Shown: positions 53,150-62,590, numbered from the stretch's first letter. The stretch: 64,000 nt of DNA from Actinomadura sp. NBRC 104425 (GCF_030269545.1 NZ_BSTN01000011.1:124001-188000), one strand, 5' to 3'. Made by a program: numbers and translations. Notes: a model not told the origin generated them from the sequence alone.

Positions 53150-54266
53150 CCCGCCGCGCGCCGACTCCGCACGCGCCGACTCCGCACGCGCTGAATCTGC
53201 ACGCGTTGACTCTGCACGTGCCGACTCCGCACGCGCTGGCTCTGTACGTGCCGGCGACGTCGATCTGCGGCATCACGGGGACGCCGAGGTCGCATCCGGA
53301 CTCGTCGACTTCGCGGTGAACGTCCGCCCCGGCACGCCCCCGGAGTGGCTGGCCGAACGGCTGCGCGCGTCCGTGGCCGACCTCGCCGCCTACCCCGACC
53401 CCGGCCCGGCCCGCAGCGCGGTGGCCCGCAGGCACGGCCGCGCGGTGGAGGAGGTCCTGCTCACCTCCGGCGCCGCCGAGGCGTTCGTGCTGCTGGCCCG
53501 GGCGCTGCGGCCGCGGCGCGCCGCGATCGTCCACCCCCAGTTCACCGAACCCGAGGCCGCCCTGCGCGCCGCCGGGCACGCCGTGCACCGCGTGATCCTC
53601 GGCAAGGACTTCACTCTGGACCCCGACGCCGTGCCCCGCGGCGCCGACCTCGTCGTCGTCGGCAACCCCACCAACCCGACCTCCGTGCTGCACCCGGCCG
53701 AGACCATCGCCGCCCTGGCCCGCCCCGGCCGCACCGTGGTGGTGGACGAGGCGTTCATGGACTGCGTGCCCGGCGAACCGGAGACCCTCGCCGCGACGCT
53801 CCCGCCGGGGGTCGTCGTCATCCGCAGCCTCACCAAGACGTGGGGGCTCGCGGGCCTGCGCGCCGGATACGTCCTCGCCGAACCCGCGCTCATCGAACGG
53901 CTGGCCGAGGCGCAGCCCCTGTGGGCGGTGTCCACCCCCGCCCTCGTCGCGATCCAGGCGTGCTGCGAACCGTCCGCACTGGCCGAGGCGGAGCGGTGGG
54001 CCGCGGACCTGGCCGCCGAACGCGACCGCCTGGCCGGAGAGCTGAGCGCACGCGGACTGTACGTGGTGCCCCAGGCGCGCGCGTCGTTCCTGTGCCTCAA
54101 CATGCCCGACGCCCTGGGAGTCCGCGCCCTGCTCCGCGAACGCGGATACGCCGTACGGCGCGGCGACACCTTCCCCGGGCTCGGCCCCGACTGGCTGCGC
54201 GTCGCCGTCCGCGACCGCGCCACCAACGACGCACTCCTGGGGGCGCTCGGTGAACTCGGCATCTGA
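53139..54266 (+). CDS. cobC: CobC/CobD-like PLP-dependent aminotransferase (threonine-phosphate decarboxylase type)
   Basis: A 375-residue fold-type I aminotransferase like CobC. HHGDAEVASGLVDFAVNVRPGTPPEWL (residues about 45-71) is the CobC start, GNPTNPTSVL and DEAFMDC bind PLP, and RSLTKTWGLAGLRAGY holds the lysine. It probably makes the aminopropanol phosphate linker. Before the domain are about 30 residues of repeated DSARA units coded by a 15-bp tandem repeat (53157-53246). ATG overlaps the cbiX end by 11 bp. Confidence 0.88.
   Translation: MRTDPPRADSARADSARAESARVDSARADSARAGSVRAGDVDLRHHGDAEVASGLVDFAVNVRPGTPPEWLAERLRASVADLAAYPDPGPARSAVARRHGRAVEEVLLTSGAAEAFVLLARALRPRRAAIVHPQFTEPEAALRAAGHAVHRVILGKDFTLDPDAVPRGADLVVVGNPTNPTSVLHPAETIAALARPGRTVVVDEAFMDCVPGEPETLAATLPPGVVVIRSLTKTWGLAGLRAGYVLAEPALIERLAEAQPLWAVSTPALVAIQACCEPSALAEAERWAADLAAERDRLAGELSARGLYVVPQARASFLCLNMPDALGVRALLRERGYAVRRGDTFPGLGPDWLRVAVRDRATNDALLGALGELGI
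53157..53246. repeat. Six-unit 15-bp tandem repeat at the 5' end of cobC
   Basis: Six diverged copies of cgcgccgactccgca; units 1 and 2 are identical, later ones differ at one to four bases. They encode RADSA-type pentapeptides before the catalytic domain. Confidence 0.9.
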
Positions 54267-56067
54267 GCCCGCCGGCCCCTACCCGGAGCCGGTGCGCCAG
54301 GCCGTCTACCGGGCGATCGCCGAACGGCGCGACATGCGCACCGGCTTCCTGCCCGACCCCGTGGACGACGCCGTCCTCACCAGGGTGCTGGAGGCCGCGC
54401 ACCGCGCCCCGTCCGTCGGGCTGACCCAGCCCTGGGACTTCATCGTCATCCGCGACCCGCAGCGGCGCGCGCGCATCGGCGCCCTGGCCGACCGGCAGCG
54501 CGCCGTCTACGCCGAGACCCTGACCGCCCCGCGCGCCGCCGCGTTCGACCGGCTCAAGGTCGAGGCCATCCGCGAGGCCCCGGTGAACATCGCCGTCACC
54601 TGCGACCCCACCCGGGGCGGCCGCAACCCTCTCGGCCGCCACGCCCAGCCCCGCACCGCCCACTACTCGGTCGCCTGCGCCGTGCAGAACCTGTGGCTGG
54701 CCGCACGCGCCGAAGGGCTCGGCGTCGGCTGGGTCAGCTTCTTCGACGAACGGGAACTGGCCGACGAGCTCGGCCTCCCCGGCCACGTGGACGTCGTCGC
54801 CTACCTGTGCGTCGGCCACGTTGCCGACTTTCCGCCCGCGCCCCAGCTCGCCCTGACCGGCTGGGCCCGCCGCCGCCCCCTCGCCTGGGCCGTGCACGAC
54901 GAGCGGTACGGGCGGCGCGCCCTGCCAGGAGAGGACACCATGGACCTGATCGAGCAGACCATCGCCGCCATCCGGCCCCTGGACCGGGCCGCCATGCGCG
55001 ACGCCCGCGACCACCAGGCCCGGCTCACCAAGCCGCCGGGGTCCCTCGGCGTCCTCGAAGAGGTGTCGGTGCGGCTCGCCGGGCTGGCCGGGAGCTGCCC
55101 CCCGCCGGTCCCCGAACCGGCCGCCGTCGCGGTCTTCGCCGCCGACCACGGCGTCCACGCCCAGGGCGTCACCCCCTGGCCGCAGGAGGTCACCGCGCAG
55201 ATGGTGGCCAACTTCCTGGCCGGCGGCGCGGTCGTCAACGCGTTCGCCGCCCAGGTCGGCGCCGAGGTCAGCGTGGTCGACGTCGGCGTGGCCCGCGACC
55301 TGGACCCCGCCCCCGGGCTGCTGCCCCGCAAGGTCGCCTACGGCACCGCCGACATGACCGCCGGCCCCGCGATGACCGCCGAGCAGGCCCGCCGCGCCGT
55401 CGAGACCGGCATCGAGGTCGCCCGCGACCTGGTCTCGGCCGGGGCGCGCTGCCTGCTCACCGGCGACATGGGCATCGCCAACACCACGGCCTCGGCCGCC
55501 CTGGTCGCCGCGTTCACCGGCCGTCCGCCCGAAGAGGTCACCGGCCGCGGCACCGGCATCGACGACGCCACCCACGCCCACAAGATCGACGTCGTGCGCG
55601 CCGCCCTCGCCCGCCACGGACTGGACGGCGGCGACGGCGCGGCCGCCGCACGCGACCCCCTCGCCGCGCTGGCCGCCGTCGGCGGCCTGGAGCACGCCGC
55701 CCTGGCCGGATTCCTGCTCGGCGCGGCCGCCCTGCGCGTCCCCGTCGTGCTGGACGGGGTGATCGCCGGAGCCGCCGCGCTGGTCGCCGCGGCGCTGTGC
55801 CCCGACGCGCTCTCGGCGTGTGTCGCGGGACATCGTTCTGCCGAGCCCGGACATTCGGCTACCGTTGCTCACCTGGGGCTTCGTCCTCTGGTGGACCTGG
55901 AGCTGCGGCTGGGGGAGGGCACCGGCGCCCTGCTCGCCCTGCCGCTGGTCCAGGGCGCGGTCCGGGTGCTGCACCGGGTCGCCACCTTCGACGCGGCCGG
56001 GGTGAGCGGCAAGGACGCCGCACCGACGGCGGAGCCCCCGCACGGTGACGACGGCGACGAGGAGTGA
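54250..56067 (+). CDS. bluB-cobT: BluB-CobT: DMB synthase fused to nicotinate-nucleotide:DMB phosphoribosyltransferase
   Basis: A 605-residue open frame. Residues about 10-215 are the BluB nitroreductase-like domain (RRDMRTGFLPDPVDD, APSVGLTQPWDF, GLGVGWVSFFDE), which makes 5,6-dimethylbenzimidazole from FMN. From about 231 it is CobT (TKPPGSLGVLEEV, AADHGVHAQGVTPWP, TGDMGIANTTASAAL, LGEGTGALLALPL). The usual GEMGIGNTT is GDMGIANTT here. An ATG at 54940 preceded by AGGAGAGGACACC could also start CobT alone (375 residues). A diverged, lower-similarity loop lies at about 520-535. GTG 54250 overlaps cobC. Confidence 0.92.
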   Translation: MNSASEPAGPYPEPVRQAVYRAIAERRDMRTGFLPDPVDDAVLTRVLEAAHRAPSVGLTQPWDFIVIRDPQRRARIGALADRQRAVYAETLTAPRAAAFDRLKVEAIREAPVNIAVTCDPTRGGRNPLGRHAQPRTAHYSVACAVQNLWLAARAEGLGVGWVSFFDERELADELGLPGHVDVVAYLCVGHVADFPPAPQLALTGWARRRPLAWAVHDERYGRRALPGEDTMDLIEQTIAAIRPLDRAAMRDARDHQARLTKPPGSLGVLEEVSVRLAGLAGSCPPPVPEPAAVAVFAADHGVHAQGVTPWPQEVTAQMVANFLAGGAVVNAFAAQVGAEVSVVDVGVARDLDPAPGLLPRKVAYGTADMTAGPAMTAEQARRAVETGIEVARDLVSAGARCLLTGDMGIANTTASAALVAAFTGRPPEEVTGRGTGIDDATHAHKIDVVRAALARHGLDGGDGAAAARDPLAALAAVGGLEHAALAGFLLGAAALRVPVVLDGVIAGAAALVAAALCPDALSACVAGHRSAEPGHSATVAHLGLRPLVDLELRLGEGTGALLALPLVQGAVRVLHRVATFDAAGVSGKDAAPTAEPPHGDDGDEE

Positions 56068-56181
56068 CTGGGTGGGAGCACTCTCCATGAGCACCTCAAC
56101 CCGAGTACCTTTGATCCACATACACCCTTGTCCGTCCCCGGCGTCCCGGAACGCCTGCCAAGCCCCGATCGAGAGAGCGAC

Positions 56182-57438
56182 GTGCCCCCCTACCTGCTAG
56201 GACTGCGACTGAGCGGACGGAAGGTCCTCGTCGTCGGCGGGGGCCGGGTGGCTCAGCGCCGCGTCCCGGCGCTGCTGGCCGCGGGCGCCGCGGTGCGGCT
56301 GGTCGCCCCCGAGGTCACGCCGTCCCTCGAAGACCTGGTCGACGCCCGGGGCGGGGACGGCGCCGGGCAGATCGTCTGGCACCGGCGGCCCTACCGCGAC
56401 GGCGACTGCGCCGGAGCCTGGCTGGTGCAGGCCCTCACCGACGACGCCAAGGTCAACGCGGCCGTCGCCGCCGAGGCCGAGCGGACCCGCGTCTGGTGCG
56501 TGCGCGCCGACGACGCCGAGTCGTCCGCCGCCTGGACCCCGGCGAGCGGGCAGGTCGGCGACACCACCGTGGGCGTGCTGGCGGGCGGCGACCCGCGGCA
56601 CGCCGCCGGCGTGCGCGACGCGATCGTCGACGGGCTGCGCGACGCCACCCTCGAAGCGCGGCACCACCGCCGCAAACCGGTCGGGGTGGCACTGGTCGGC
56701 GGCGGCCCCGGCGACCCCGGCCTGATCACCGTGCGCGGGCGGCAGCTGCTCGCCCAGGCCGACGTGGTGGTCACCGACCGGCTCGCCCCCCGCGAACTGC
56801 TGGACGAGCTGCCCGCCGACACCGAGGTGATCGACGCCGCCAAGATCCCCTACGGGCGGACCGTCACCCAGGAGCGCATCAACGACTACCTCGTCGAGCA
56901 CGCCCGGCAGGGCCGCTTCGTGGTGCGGCTCAAGGGCGGCGACCCGTTCGTGTTCGGCCGCGGCGCCGAGGAGGTGCTGCACTGCGCCCGGCACGGCATC
57001 CCGGTCACGGTCGTGCCCGGCATCACCAGCGCCGTGGCGGTGCCGTCGGCCGCGGGCATCCCGGTCACCCACCGCGGCGTCACCCAGGAGTTCCACGTGG
57101 TGTCGGCGCACGTCCCCCCGGGCGACCCGGCCTCCACCGTCGACTGGCCCGCGCTCGGCCGCGCGACCGGCACCCTGGTGCTGCTGATGGCGGTGGAGCG
57201 GATGACGCTCATCGCCGAGACCCTCATACGCTATGGTCGTTCGTCCACCACGCCCGTCGCCGTGATCCAGGAAGGCACCCTCCCGGGGCAGAAGGCGCTG
57301 ACGGCCACGCTGGGCACGGTGGCCGGTGAGATGGCCGCGGCCGGGATCCGGCCGCCGGCGATCGTGGTCGTGGGCGATGTGGTGAACGTGGCACGAGAGA
57401 TCGACATGATTCGAACGGACATGGGGCGGGATCCGTGA
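56182..57438 (+). CDS. cysG: Siroheme synthase-like: precorrin-2 dehydrogenase and uroporphyrinogen-III C-methyltransferase
   Basis: A 418-residue two-domain enzyme. Residues 1-150 are the NAD-binding dehydrogenase/ferrochelatase part (GRKVLVVGGGRVAQRRVPALLAAGA). Residues about 172-418 are SUMT: VALVGGGPGDPGLITVRG, LKGGDPFVFGRG and VVPGITSAVAVPSAAGIPVTHR. It supplies precorrin-2 and sirohydrochlorin, the substrate for CbiX, so it feeds both siroheme and cobalamin. I chose the GTG at 56182, before PPYLLGLRLSG; a TTG at 56128 would add 18 residues. The gap from bluB-cobT is 114 bp, so it may have its own promoter. Confidence 0.92.
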   Translation: MPPYLLGLRLSGRKVLVVGGGRVAQRRVPALLAAGAAVRLVAPEVTPSLEDLVDARGGDGAGQIVWHRRPYRDGDCAGAWLVQALTDDAKVNAAVAAEAERTRVWCVRADDAESSAAWTPASGQVGDTTVGVLAGGDPRHAAGVRDAIVDGLRDATLEARHHRRKPVGVALVGGGPGDPGLITVRGRQLLAQADVVVTDRLAPRELLDELPADTEVIDAAKIPYGRTVTQERINDYLVEHARQGRFVVRLKGGDPFVFGRGAEEVLHCARHGIPVTVVPGITSAVAVPSAAGIPVTHRGVTQEFHVVSAHVPPGDPASTVDWPALGRATGTLVLLMAVERMTLIAETLIRYGRSSTTPVAVIQEGTLPGQKALTATLGTVAGEMAAAGIRPPAIVVVGDVVNVAREIDMIRTDMGRDP

Positions 57439-57502
57439 CCAGGTACTTGACGGGAGAATCGGTCGGCCGCCTCTGGGCCGTGGCGTCCCGCCGGGGTGCC
57501 AC

Positions 57503-59524
57503 GTGAGCGGCGCCGTAGGAGTCCCAGGGCGGCGCTCCGGGCAGGACGTCGCCGCTGAGGAGACCGCCTCCTCGGCCGCACCCGCGGACACCGAACCGGG
57601 CGCTGAGCGGCCCGGCGACGGGACGTCCGGGGGCGGCAGACCGGCCAAGGGCAAGGGCGCGTCCCCGAAGAAGGGCGGGCCGTCCGAAAAGCCGGACGAC
57701 GCCCCCGTCGCAGGTGCGCCGCGGCCCCGGGACGCCTCAGCCGGGCAGGAGCAGCCCCTGCCCCCCGGCGCCGTGGACCTCTCCCAGACCGAGGCGCTGT
57801 CCGGCCGCGAGGCCTCGCCTTCCGCCCGGCGCCGCGGGACGGTGCGCCAGGGCGAGCTGATCCGCGCCCTGCGCACCCTGCGCGACCAGCTCGGCGCCTT
57901 CGAGCTGGTGCTGGACGTGCCCGGCGTCGAGGAGGCCCGCGAGGCCCAACTCCAGATCCGCAACCAGCTCGACGACTACGTGCTGCCCCGCATCCAGGCG
58001 GCCGGCACACCCATGCTGGTCGTCCTCGGCGGCTCCACCGGCGCGGGCAAGTCCACCCTGGTCAACACGCTCGTCGGGTCCCGTGTCAGCGCCACCGGCG
58101 TGCTGCGCCCCACCACCAGCAGCCCCATCCTGGTGTGCCACCCCGACCACGCCCAGTGGTTCCTGGAGGGGCCGCTGCTGCCCGGCATGGGCCGCGTCCC
58201 CGGCCCCGCGCCCGACGCCATCGCCGGCGACCAGCTCGTCATCATCTCCAGCGACGCGCTGCCGCCCGGCCTGGCCCTGCTCGACAGCCCCGACTTCGAC
58301 TCGGTCTTCGAGGACCACTACGAGTTCGCCACCAAGCTGATGGCGGCCGCCGACGTGTGGCTGTGCGTCACCACCGCCGCCCGCTACGCCGACGCCATGG
58401 TGTGGCAGATGCTGCAGCGCGCCCGCGACAACGGCGCCACCATCGGCGTCGTGCTGTCGCGGGTGCCGCAGGGCGCGGGCGCCGAGGTCGTCGACCACTT
58501 CGCCGAGATGCTCACCGAGCACGGCGTCGGCGACGCGCGCCGCTTCACCATCCCCGAGACCCGGGTCGAGGACTCCCGGCTGCCCGAGGAGACCGTCGAG
58601 GACCTGCGCGAATGGCTGGTCGGCGTGGCCGAGGACGCCGAGGGCCGGCACATCGTCATCGAGGACACCCTCGCCGGCGTCCTGGACAGCTTCCGCACCC
58701 GCGTCCCCGAACTGGCCAAGCACGTCGAGACGCAGGTCGAGCAGCGCGCCGAGCTGGCCCGGCTGGTCGAGTCGGCCTACTCCACCGCCCTGGCCGAACT
58801 GGACGAGTCCACCCGCAACGGCTCGCTGCTGCGCGGCGAGGTGCTGGCCCGCTGGCAGGACTTCGCGGGCACCGGCGACCTGCTGCGCTCCCTGCACATC
58901 CGCGGCCGCGGCGCCCGGCGTTCCAACCGGCGTCGCAAGGGCAGCCCCACCCGGGTGCGGGCCCTCAAGAGCGCCCTGCGCGCCGGGCTGGAGTCGCTCA
59001 TCCAGTCGTCCGCCGAGCACGCCGCCGAGCAGGTCATCGCCCGGTGGCGGGAACACCCCGCGGGCGGGCACGTGCTGGCCGGCCCCGCCGCCGACATGGG
59101 GCACGCCTCGCCCGAGCTGTCGCGCCGCATCACCCGCGCCGTCAGCGCCTGGCAGGACCACGTGCACGAGCTGGTCCGCACCGAGGGCGTCACCAAGCGC
59201 TCGGTCGCCAAACTCGTCTCGTTCGACACCGAGGCCCTGTCGCTGGTGCTGACGATCGGCCTGCTCGGCTACGGCACCGCCGACGTCGCCGTCGAAGGCG
59301 GCACCAGCGCCGTGCCGCAGCGGCTGCTCAAGGCGCTGTTCGGAGCCGAGTCGCTGCGCGGCATGGGCGCCAAGGCCCGCGCCGACCTGCGCAGCCGCAT
59401 CGGGATGCTGTTCGACGAGGAGGCCATCCGCTTCGGGCAGGCGCTCGACGCGGCCGGCATCCCCGACGAGACCGTCCCCGTCCAGCTCTACCAGGCCACC
59501 TACGACCTTGAGGTTGCCCGATGA
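57503..59524 (+). CDS. Dynamin-family GTPase
   Basis: A 673-residue protein. About 110 residues at the N-terminus are disordered (Gly/Pro/Lys-rich). The G1 motif GGSTGAGKST is at about 175-184, switch II DSPDFDSV follows, and helical parts run to the end with a basic patch (RRSNRRRKG) and a hydrophobic region near 580-600. Streptomyces DynA/DynB-type pairs stabilise sporulation septa; a similar membrane role is likely but inferred. Its stop overlaps the next start (ATGA). Confidence 0.85.
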   Translation: MSGAVGVPGRRSGQDVAAEETASSAAPADTEPGAERPGDGTSGGGRPAKGKGASPKKGGPSEKPDDAPVAGAPRPRDASAGQEQPLPPGAVDLSQTEALSGREASPSARRRGTVRQGELIRALRTLRDQLGAFELVLDVPGVEEAREAQLQIRNQLDDYVLPRIQAAGTPMLVVLGGSTGAGKSTLVNTLVGSRVSATGVLRPTTSSPILVCHPDHAQWFLEGPLLPGMGRVPGPAPDAIAGDQLVIISSDALPPGLALLDSPDFDSVFEDHYEFATKLMAAADVWLCVTTAARYADAMVWQMLQRARDNGATIGVVLSRVPQGAGAEVVDHFAEMLTEHGVGDARRFTIPETRVEDSRLPEETVEDLREWLVGVAEDAEGRHIVIEDTLAGVLDSFRTRVPELAKHVETQVEQRAELARLVESAYSTALAELDESTRNGSLLRGEVLARWQDFAGTGDLLRSLHIRGRGARRSNRRRKGSPTRVRALKSALRAGLESLIQSSAEHAAEQVIARWREHPAGGHVLAGPAADMGHASPELSRRITRAVSAWQDHVHELVRTEGVTKRSVAKLVSFDTEALSLVLTIGLLGYGTADVAVEGGTSAVPQRLLKALFGAESLRGMGAKARADLRSRIGMLFDEEAIRFGQALDAAGIPDETVPVQLYQATYDLEVAR

Positions 59525-61218
59525 CCACCTCGGCGCTCCCCGTGAACCCGTCGCCGGGCTCCGGCGCGACGCCGCCCGCGGCCGGCTCCGCCACCGAGCC
59601 CGAGCAGGCCGCGGCGCCCGCGCTGACCGAACGGCTCGACCACCTCGACGCGCTCGTGCGCCTCGGCACCGGCCGACTCGACCAGCCGCTGCTGGACGAG
59701 GCGCGGAGCCTGCTCGACCGCGCCGGCCAGCGGCTGCGGCTGTCCGGCGAGCACACCGTCGTCACCCTGGCCGGCGGCACCGGCAGCGGCAAGTCGTCGC
59801 TGTTCAACGCCATCTGCGGGCTGGAGCTGTCGCCCACCGGCATGCGCCGCCCCATGACGTCCCGCGCGCACGCCTGCGTGTGGGGCCTGGACGGCGCCGG
59901 CCCGCTGCTCGACTGGCTCGACGTCGACAAGCGGCACCGCTACGCCCGCGCCAGCGCCCTCGACCTGGAACGCGCCGACAGCTCCCTGCAGGGCCTGGTG
60001 CTGCTCGACCTGCCCGACCACGACTCCATCCGGGCCGTGCACCGCGCCGAGGTCGACCGCTTCGTCACCGTCGCCGACCTGCTGGTCTGGGTCGTCGATC
60101 CGCAGAAGTACGCCGACGCCGCCCTGCACCGCGACTACATCGTCCCGTTCGCCCGGCACGCCGGCGTCACCCTCATCGTGCTGAACCAGATCGACCGGCT
60201 GCAGCCCGGCGAGGCCGACGACTGCGTGGCCGACCTGCGCCGCCTGCTGGAGGCCGAGGGCCTTTCCGACCCGCGCATCATCACCACCTCCGCGGTGAGC
60301 GAGGACGGCGTGCGCGGCTTCCGGGACGTCCTGGTGGACACCGTCGCCGCCCGCCGCGCCCGCACCCAGCGCCTGGCCGCCGACATCGACCGGCTCGCCG
60401 AGCGGTTCGCCGCCCACCGCCCGCCCGCCGACATCCCGTCCGGCGTCGACGCCCCGCGCCGCGACGGGCTCGTCCAGGCCCTCACCGACGCGGCCGGGGC
60501 GCCCGCCGTCGCCGAGGCCATGGAGAGCGCCTACGAGCTGCGCGCCGCCGACTTCATCGGCTGGCCGGTCCAGGCCCTGGTGACGCGGCTGCGCAGCGAC
60601 CCGCTGCGCCGCATGCGCCTCACCGAGCTGCGCGAGGAACTGCGCGGCGCCTTCACCGGCCCGGTCGGCGCCCAGCAGGGCGACGTCGACACCGCCCTGC
60701 AGGGCGTCACCGACGGCGTCACCGCCGACCTGCCCGCCCCCTTCGCCCGCTCGGTGCGCGCCGCCGCCCGCACCCACGCCGCCGAACTGCCCGAGGCGCT
60801 CGGCACCGCGGTGCGCGAGGCGCTGCCCACCTTCAACCAGGTGCCGCGCTGGTGGTGGCTGGTCAAGACCTGGCAGTACTTCCTGGTGCTGGTGAGCGTG
60901 CTCGGCGTCGCGTGGATCGTCCTGCTGGTGGTGTACGGCGCCGCCGGGGGAGAGTCGGGCAACCCGCTGCTCGGCGAGACCGGCCTGATCCCGTACGTGG
61001 CCGTGCTGGTGGTGTGCACCCTCGGCATGGGAGCGCTCACCGCGTCCGCCTGCCGCAACCTGGTGGCGCTGCAGTCCGCCAAGCACGGCGACCGCATGGA
61101 AGAGCACATGCGCGAACGCATCACCGAGGTCGCCGAGTCCAAGGTCCTGGCCCCGGTGGCCGACGAACTGAAGCTGTGCGCCGAGTTCCGCGACCACGTC
61201 GACGCGGTCAAGGGCTGA
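59521..61218 (+). CDS. YfjP-family GTPase with two C-terminal membrane segments
   Basis: A 565-residue dynamin-like GTPase. G1 GGTGSGKSS is at 85-93, switch II DLPDHDS near 161, and NQID near 222 recognises guanine. Two membrane helices (YFLVLVSVLGVAWIVLLVV near 455-475 and LIPYVAVLVVCTLGMGAL near 490-510) anchor it. It overlaps the previous GTPase gene (ATGA), so the two very likely act as a heteromer on the membrane. The gene order dynamin - YfjP - ssb is common in actinomycetes. Confidence 0.87.
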   Translation: MTTSALPVNPSPGSGATPPAAGSATEPEQAAAPALTERLDHLDALVRLGTGRLDQPLLDEARSLLDRAGQRLRLSGEHTVVTLAGGTGSGKSSLFNAICGLELSPTGMRRPMTSRAHACVWGLDGAGPLLDWLDVDKRHRYARASALDLERADSSLQGLVLLDLPDHDSIRAVHRAEVDRFVTVADLLVWVVDPQKYADAALHRDYIVPFARHAGVTLIVLNQIDRLQPGEADDCVADLRRLLEAEGLSDPRIITTSAVSEDGVRGFRDVLVDTVAARRARTQRLAADIDRLAERFAAHRPPADIPSGVDAPRRDGLVQALTDAAGAPAVAEAMESAYELRAADFIGWPVQALVTRLRSDPLRRMRLTELREELRGAFTGPVGAQQGDVDTALQGVTDGVTADLPAPFARSVRAAARTHAAELPEALGTAVREALPTFNQVPRWWWLVKTWQYFLVLVSVLGVAWIVLLVVYGAAGGESGNPLLGETGLIPYVAVLVVCTLGMGALTASACRNLVALQSAKHGDRMEEHMRERITEVAESKVLAPVADELKLCAEFRDHVDAVKG

Positions 61219-61219
61219 G

Positions 61220-61228
61220 TTATCCACA
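61220..61228 (+). promoter_or_regulatory. DnaA box upstream of the ssb gene
   Basis: TTATCCACA is a perfect DnaA box, one base after the YfjP stop codon and 71 bp before the SSB start. There is only one, so it is not an origin; it may let DnaA influence ssb transcription. Confidence 0.5.
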
Positions 61229-61298
61229 ATCGCGCGGCGGCCTTCTCTCGCCGGTTGCGCTCCGCGACGCTGGAGTGACAGCACGAGAGGAGGCCACG

Positions 61299-61781
61299 TT
61301 GAACGAGGCGCACATCACCGTGATCGGCTGGGTCGCCGCCGACCCGTACTACACCGTCACCGCCAACGGCACCCCGTTCCTGTCGCTGCGGGTCGCCTGC
61401 ACGCCGCGCCGCTACGACCGCGCCACCGGCCAGTGGCAGGACCTGGACACCATGTTCCTGACGGTCAACTGCTGGCGGCATCTCGCCGACAACGTCAACG
61501 GCTCGGACCTGCGGCGCGGCCAGCCCGTCGTGGTCACCGGCCGGCTGCGCATCCGCCAGTACGAAAAGGACGGCCAGTGGCGGTTCTCCGCCGAGATCGA
61601 GGCCAGCACGCTCGGCCACGACCTCAACCGCGGCACCGCCGAGTTCCGCCCCGTCCTGCGCGGCAACGCCCTCACCGACGACGACCGCCGCGAGGCCCAG
61701 GAGGTCGCCGACCAGTGGGCCCTGGGCGGCTCCGACCAACCCGCCGCCGACCCCACCGCCGAAGCCGCCGAAGCCGCCTGA
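61299..61781 (+). CDS. Single-stranded DNA-binding protein (accessory type)
   Basis: A 160-residue OB-fold SSB. EAHITVIGWVAADPYYTVTANGTPFLSLRVACTPRRYD (cited as residues about 3-40) is the SSB start, and NCWRHLADNV and GQPVVVTGRLR follow. The start is TTG at 61299, preceded by GAGAGGAGG. The tail ends in AEAAEAA, not the acidic DDDIPF-type tip of replicative SSB, so it is probably a secondary SSB (for example in competence or sporulation). It has its own leader with a DnaA box. Confidence 0.88.
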   Translation: MNEAHITVIGWVAADPYYTVTANGTPFLSLRVACTPRRYDRATGQWQDLDTMFLTVNCWRHLADNVNGSDLRRGQPVVVTGRLRIRQYEKDGQWRFSAEIEASTLGHDLNRGTAEFRPVLRGNALTDDDRREAQEVADQWALGGSDQPAADPTAEAAEAA

Positions 61782-62590
61782 CCTGGGCCCGTGCCCGGAC
61801 CCGTCCATGCCCCCACCACGCGCCCCGGGCCTGCGGACGACCTGTACGGCGTCCGGAGGGCCGCTGGCTCGTCGCCCAGAACCGACCGGATCCGCGCAGC
61901 GGGCTTCGCGGCACGGCGGGGCGGGGCCTGTCCGCCCTTGCTGCGGTCACGTGAGCGGACGCGACGGGCGGCTGCGGGGGTGCGGTGGCGGTGGTGGCGT
62001 TATGCGGATTATTCTCGCGTGCCTCATGAAAACGATGTCCGTCAATGGGCCCGATGCCGCACTGATATCTCGTGATTTCAGGGCAAGCGTTCGATCTGCT
62101 GCCGGCGGCGAGGGGTGAAAGAGCAAAGCCGCGGGCGCAGCCTTCGCGTCCGCCGCGCGACCGAGGTCCGCCAGGGGTCGGCGATACTCGACGAGAACGA
62201 GTTCCGGATTTTTGCGGCGCCGTCATTGACGCCGTTCCCGGCCGCCCGACGGCCGAGCGAACCGGAGCGGTCCAAGCCACCGCGGCAGTGCGGGGGAGAC
62301 CGGCGCGCTGCGGCCCCCGCCCCTGATCGCGGGCATGGCGGCGCGTCGATCCGCCTCGCCGGGCATCGGGCGGTGCGCCCGTGCCGCCGGGGCGGACGGC
62401 GGGCTCAGATCCGCGAAACGCAGTGCATGATTCTTCCCCTCCGGAGGATGCCGGGGATAGCGTGTTCACCGCTCCGGCCGCAGGCGGCGTATCGGCCAGG
62501 CGCCTGCGCGCAACCGAGGTACCGGATTCCAACCCGCTCCGCACACGTTGCAATTATCGTGTTACACAACGTGATGCATTGGGGGGAAGG
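61782..62590. other. 809-bp leader/intergenic region before the diguanylate cyclase
   Basis: No gene is supported here; open frames lack ribosome binding sites and domain matches. The part from 61995 to 62120 is AT-richer (for example GGATTATTCTCG), suggesting promoter DNA. An imperfect inverted repeat ATCGTGTT-ACAC-AACGTGAT lies at 62556-62575, 15 bp before the cyclase ATG. The length allows a long structured 5' leader, but I could not identify a known riboswitch. Confidence 0.45.

Noticed and set aside
61220..61228. Replication origin
   Set aside because: Only one DnaA box and no dnaA/dnaN or AT-rich unwinding region nearby.
62072..62200. Possible c-di-AMP (ydaO-type) riboswitch suggested by a GGGGTGAAAGAGC segment
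   Set aside because: The other conserved parts of that RNA, including the AACCCGACAGCT-like segment common in actinomycetes, are not present.
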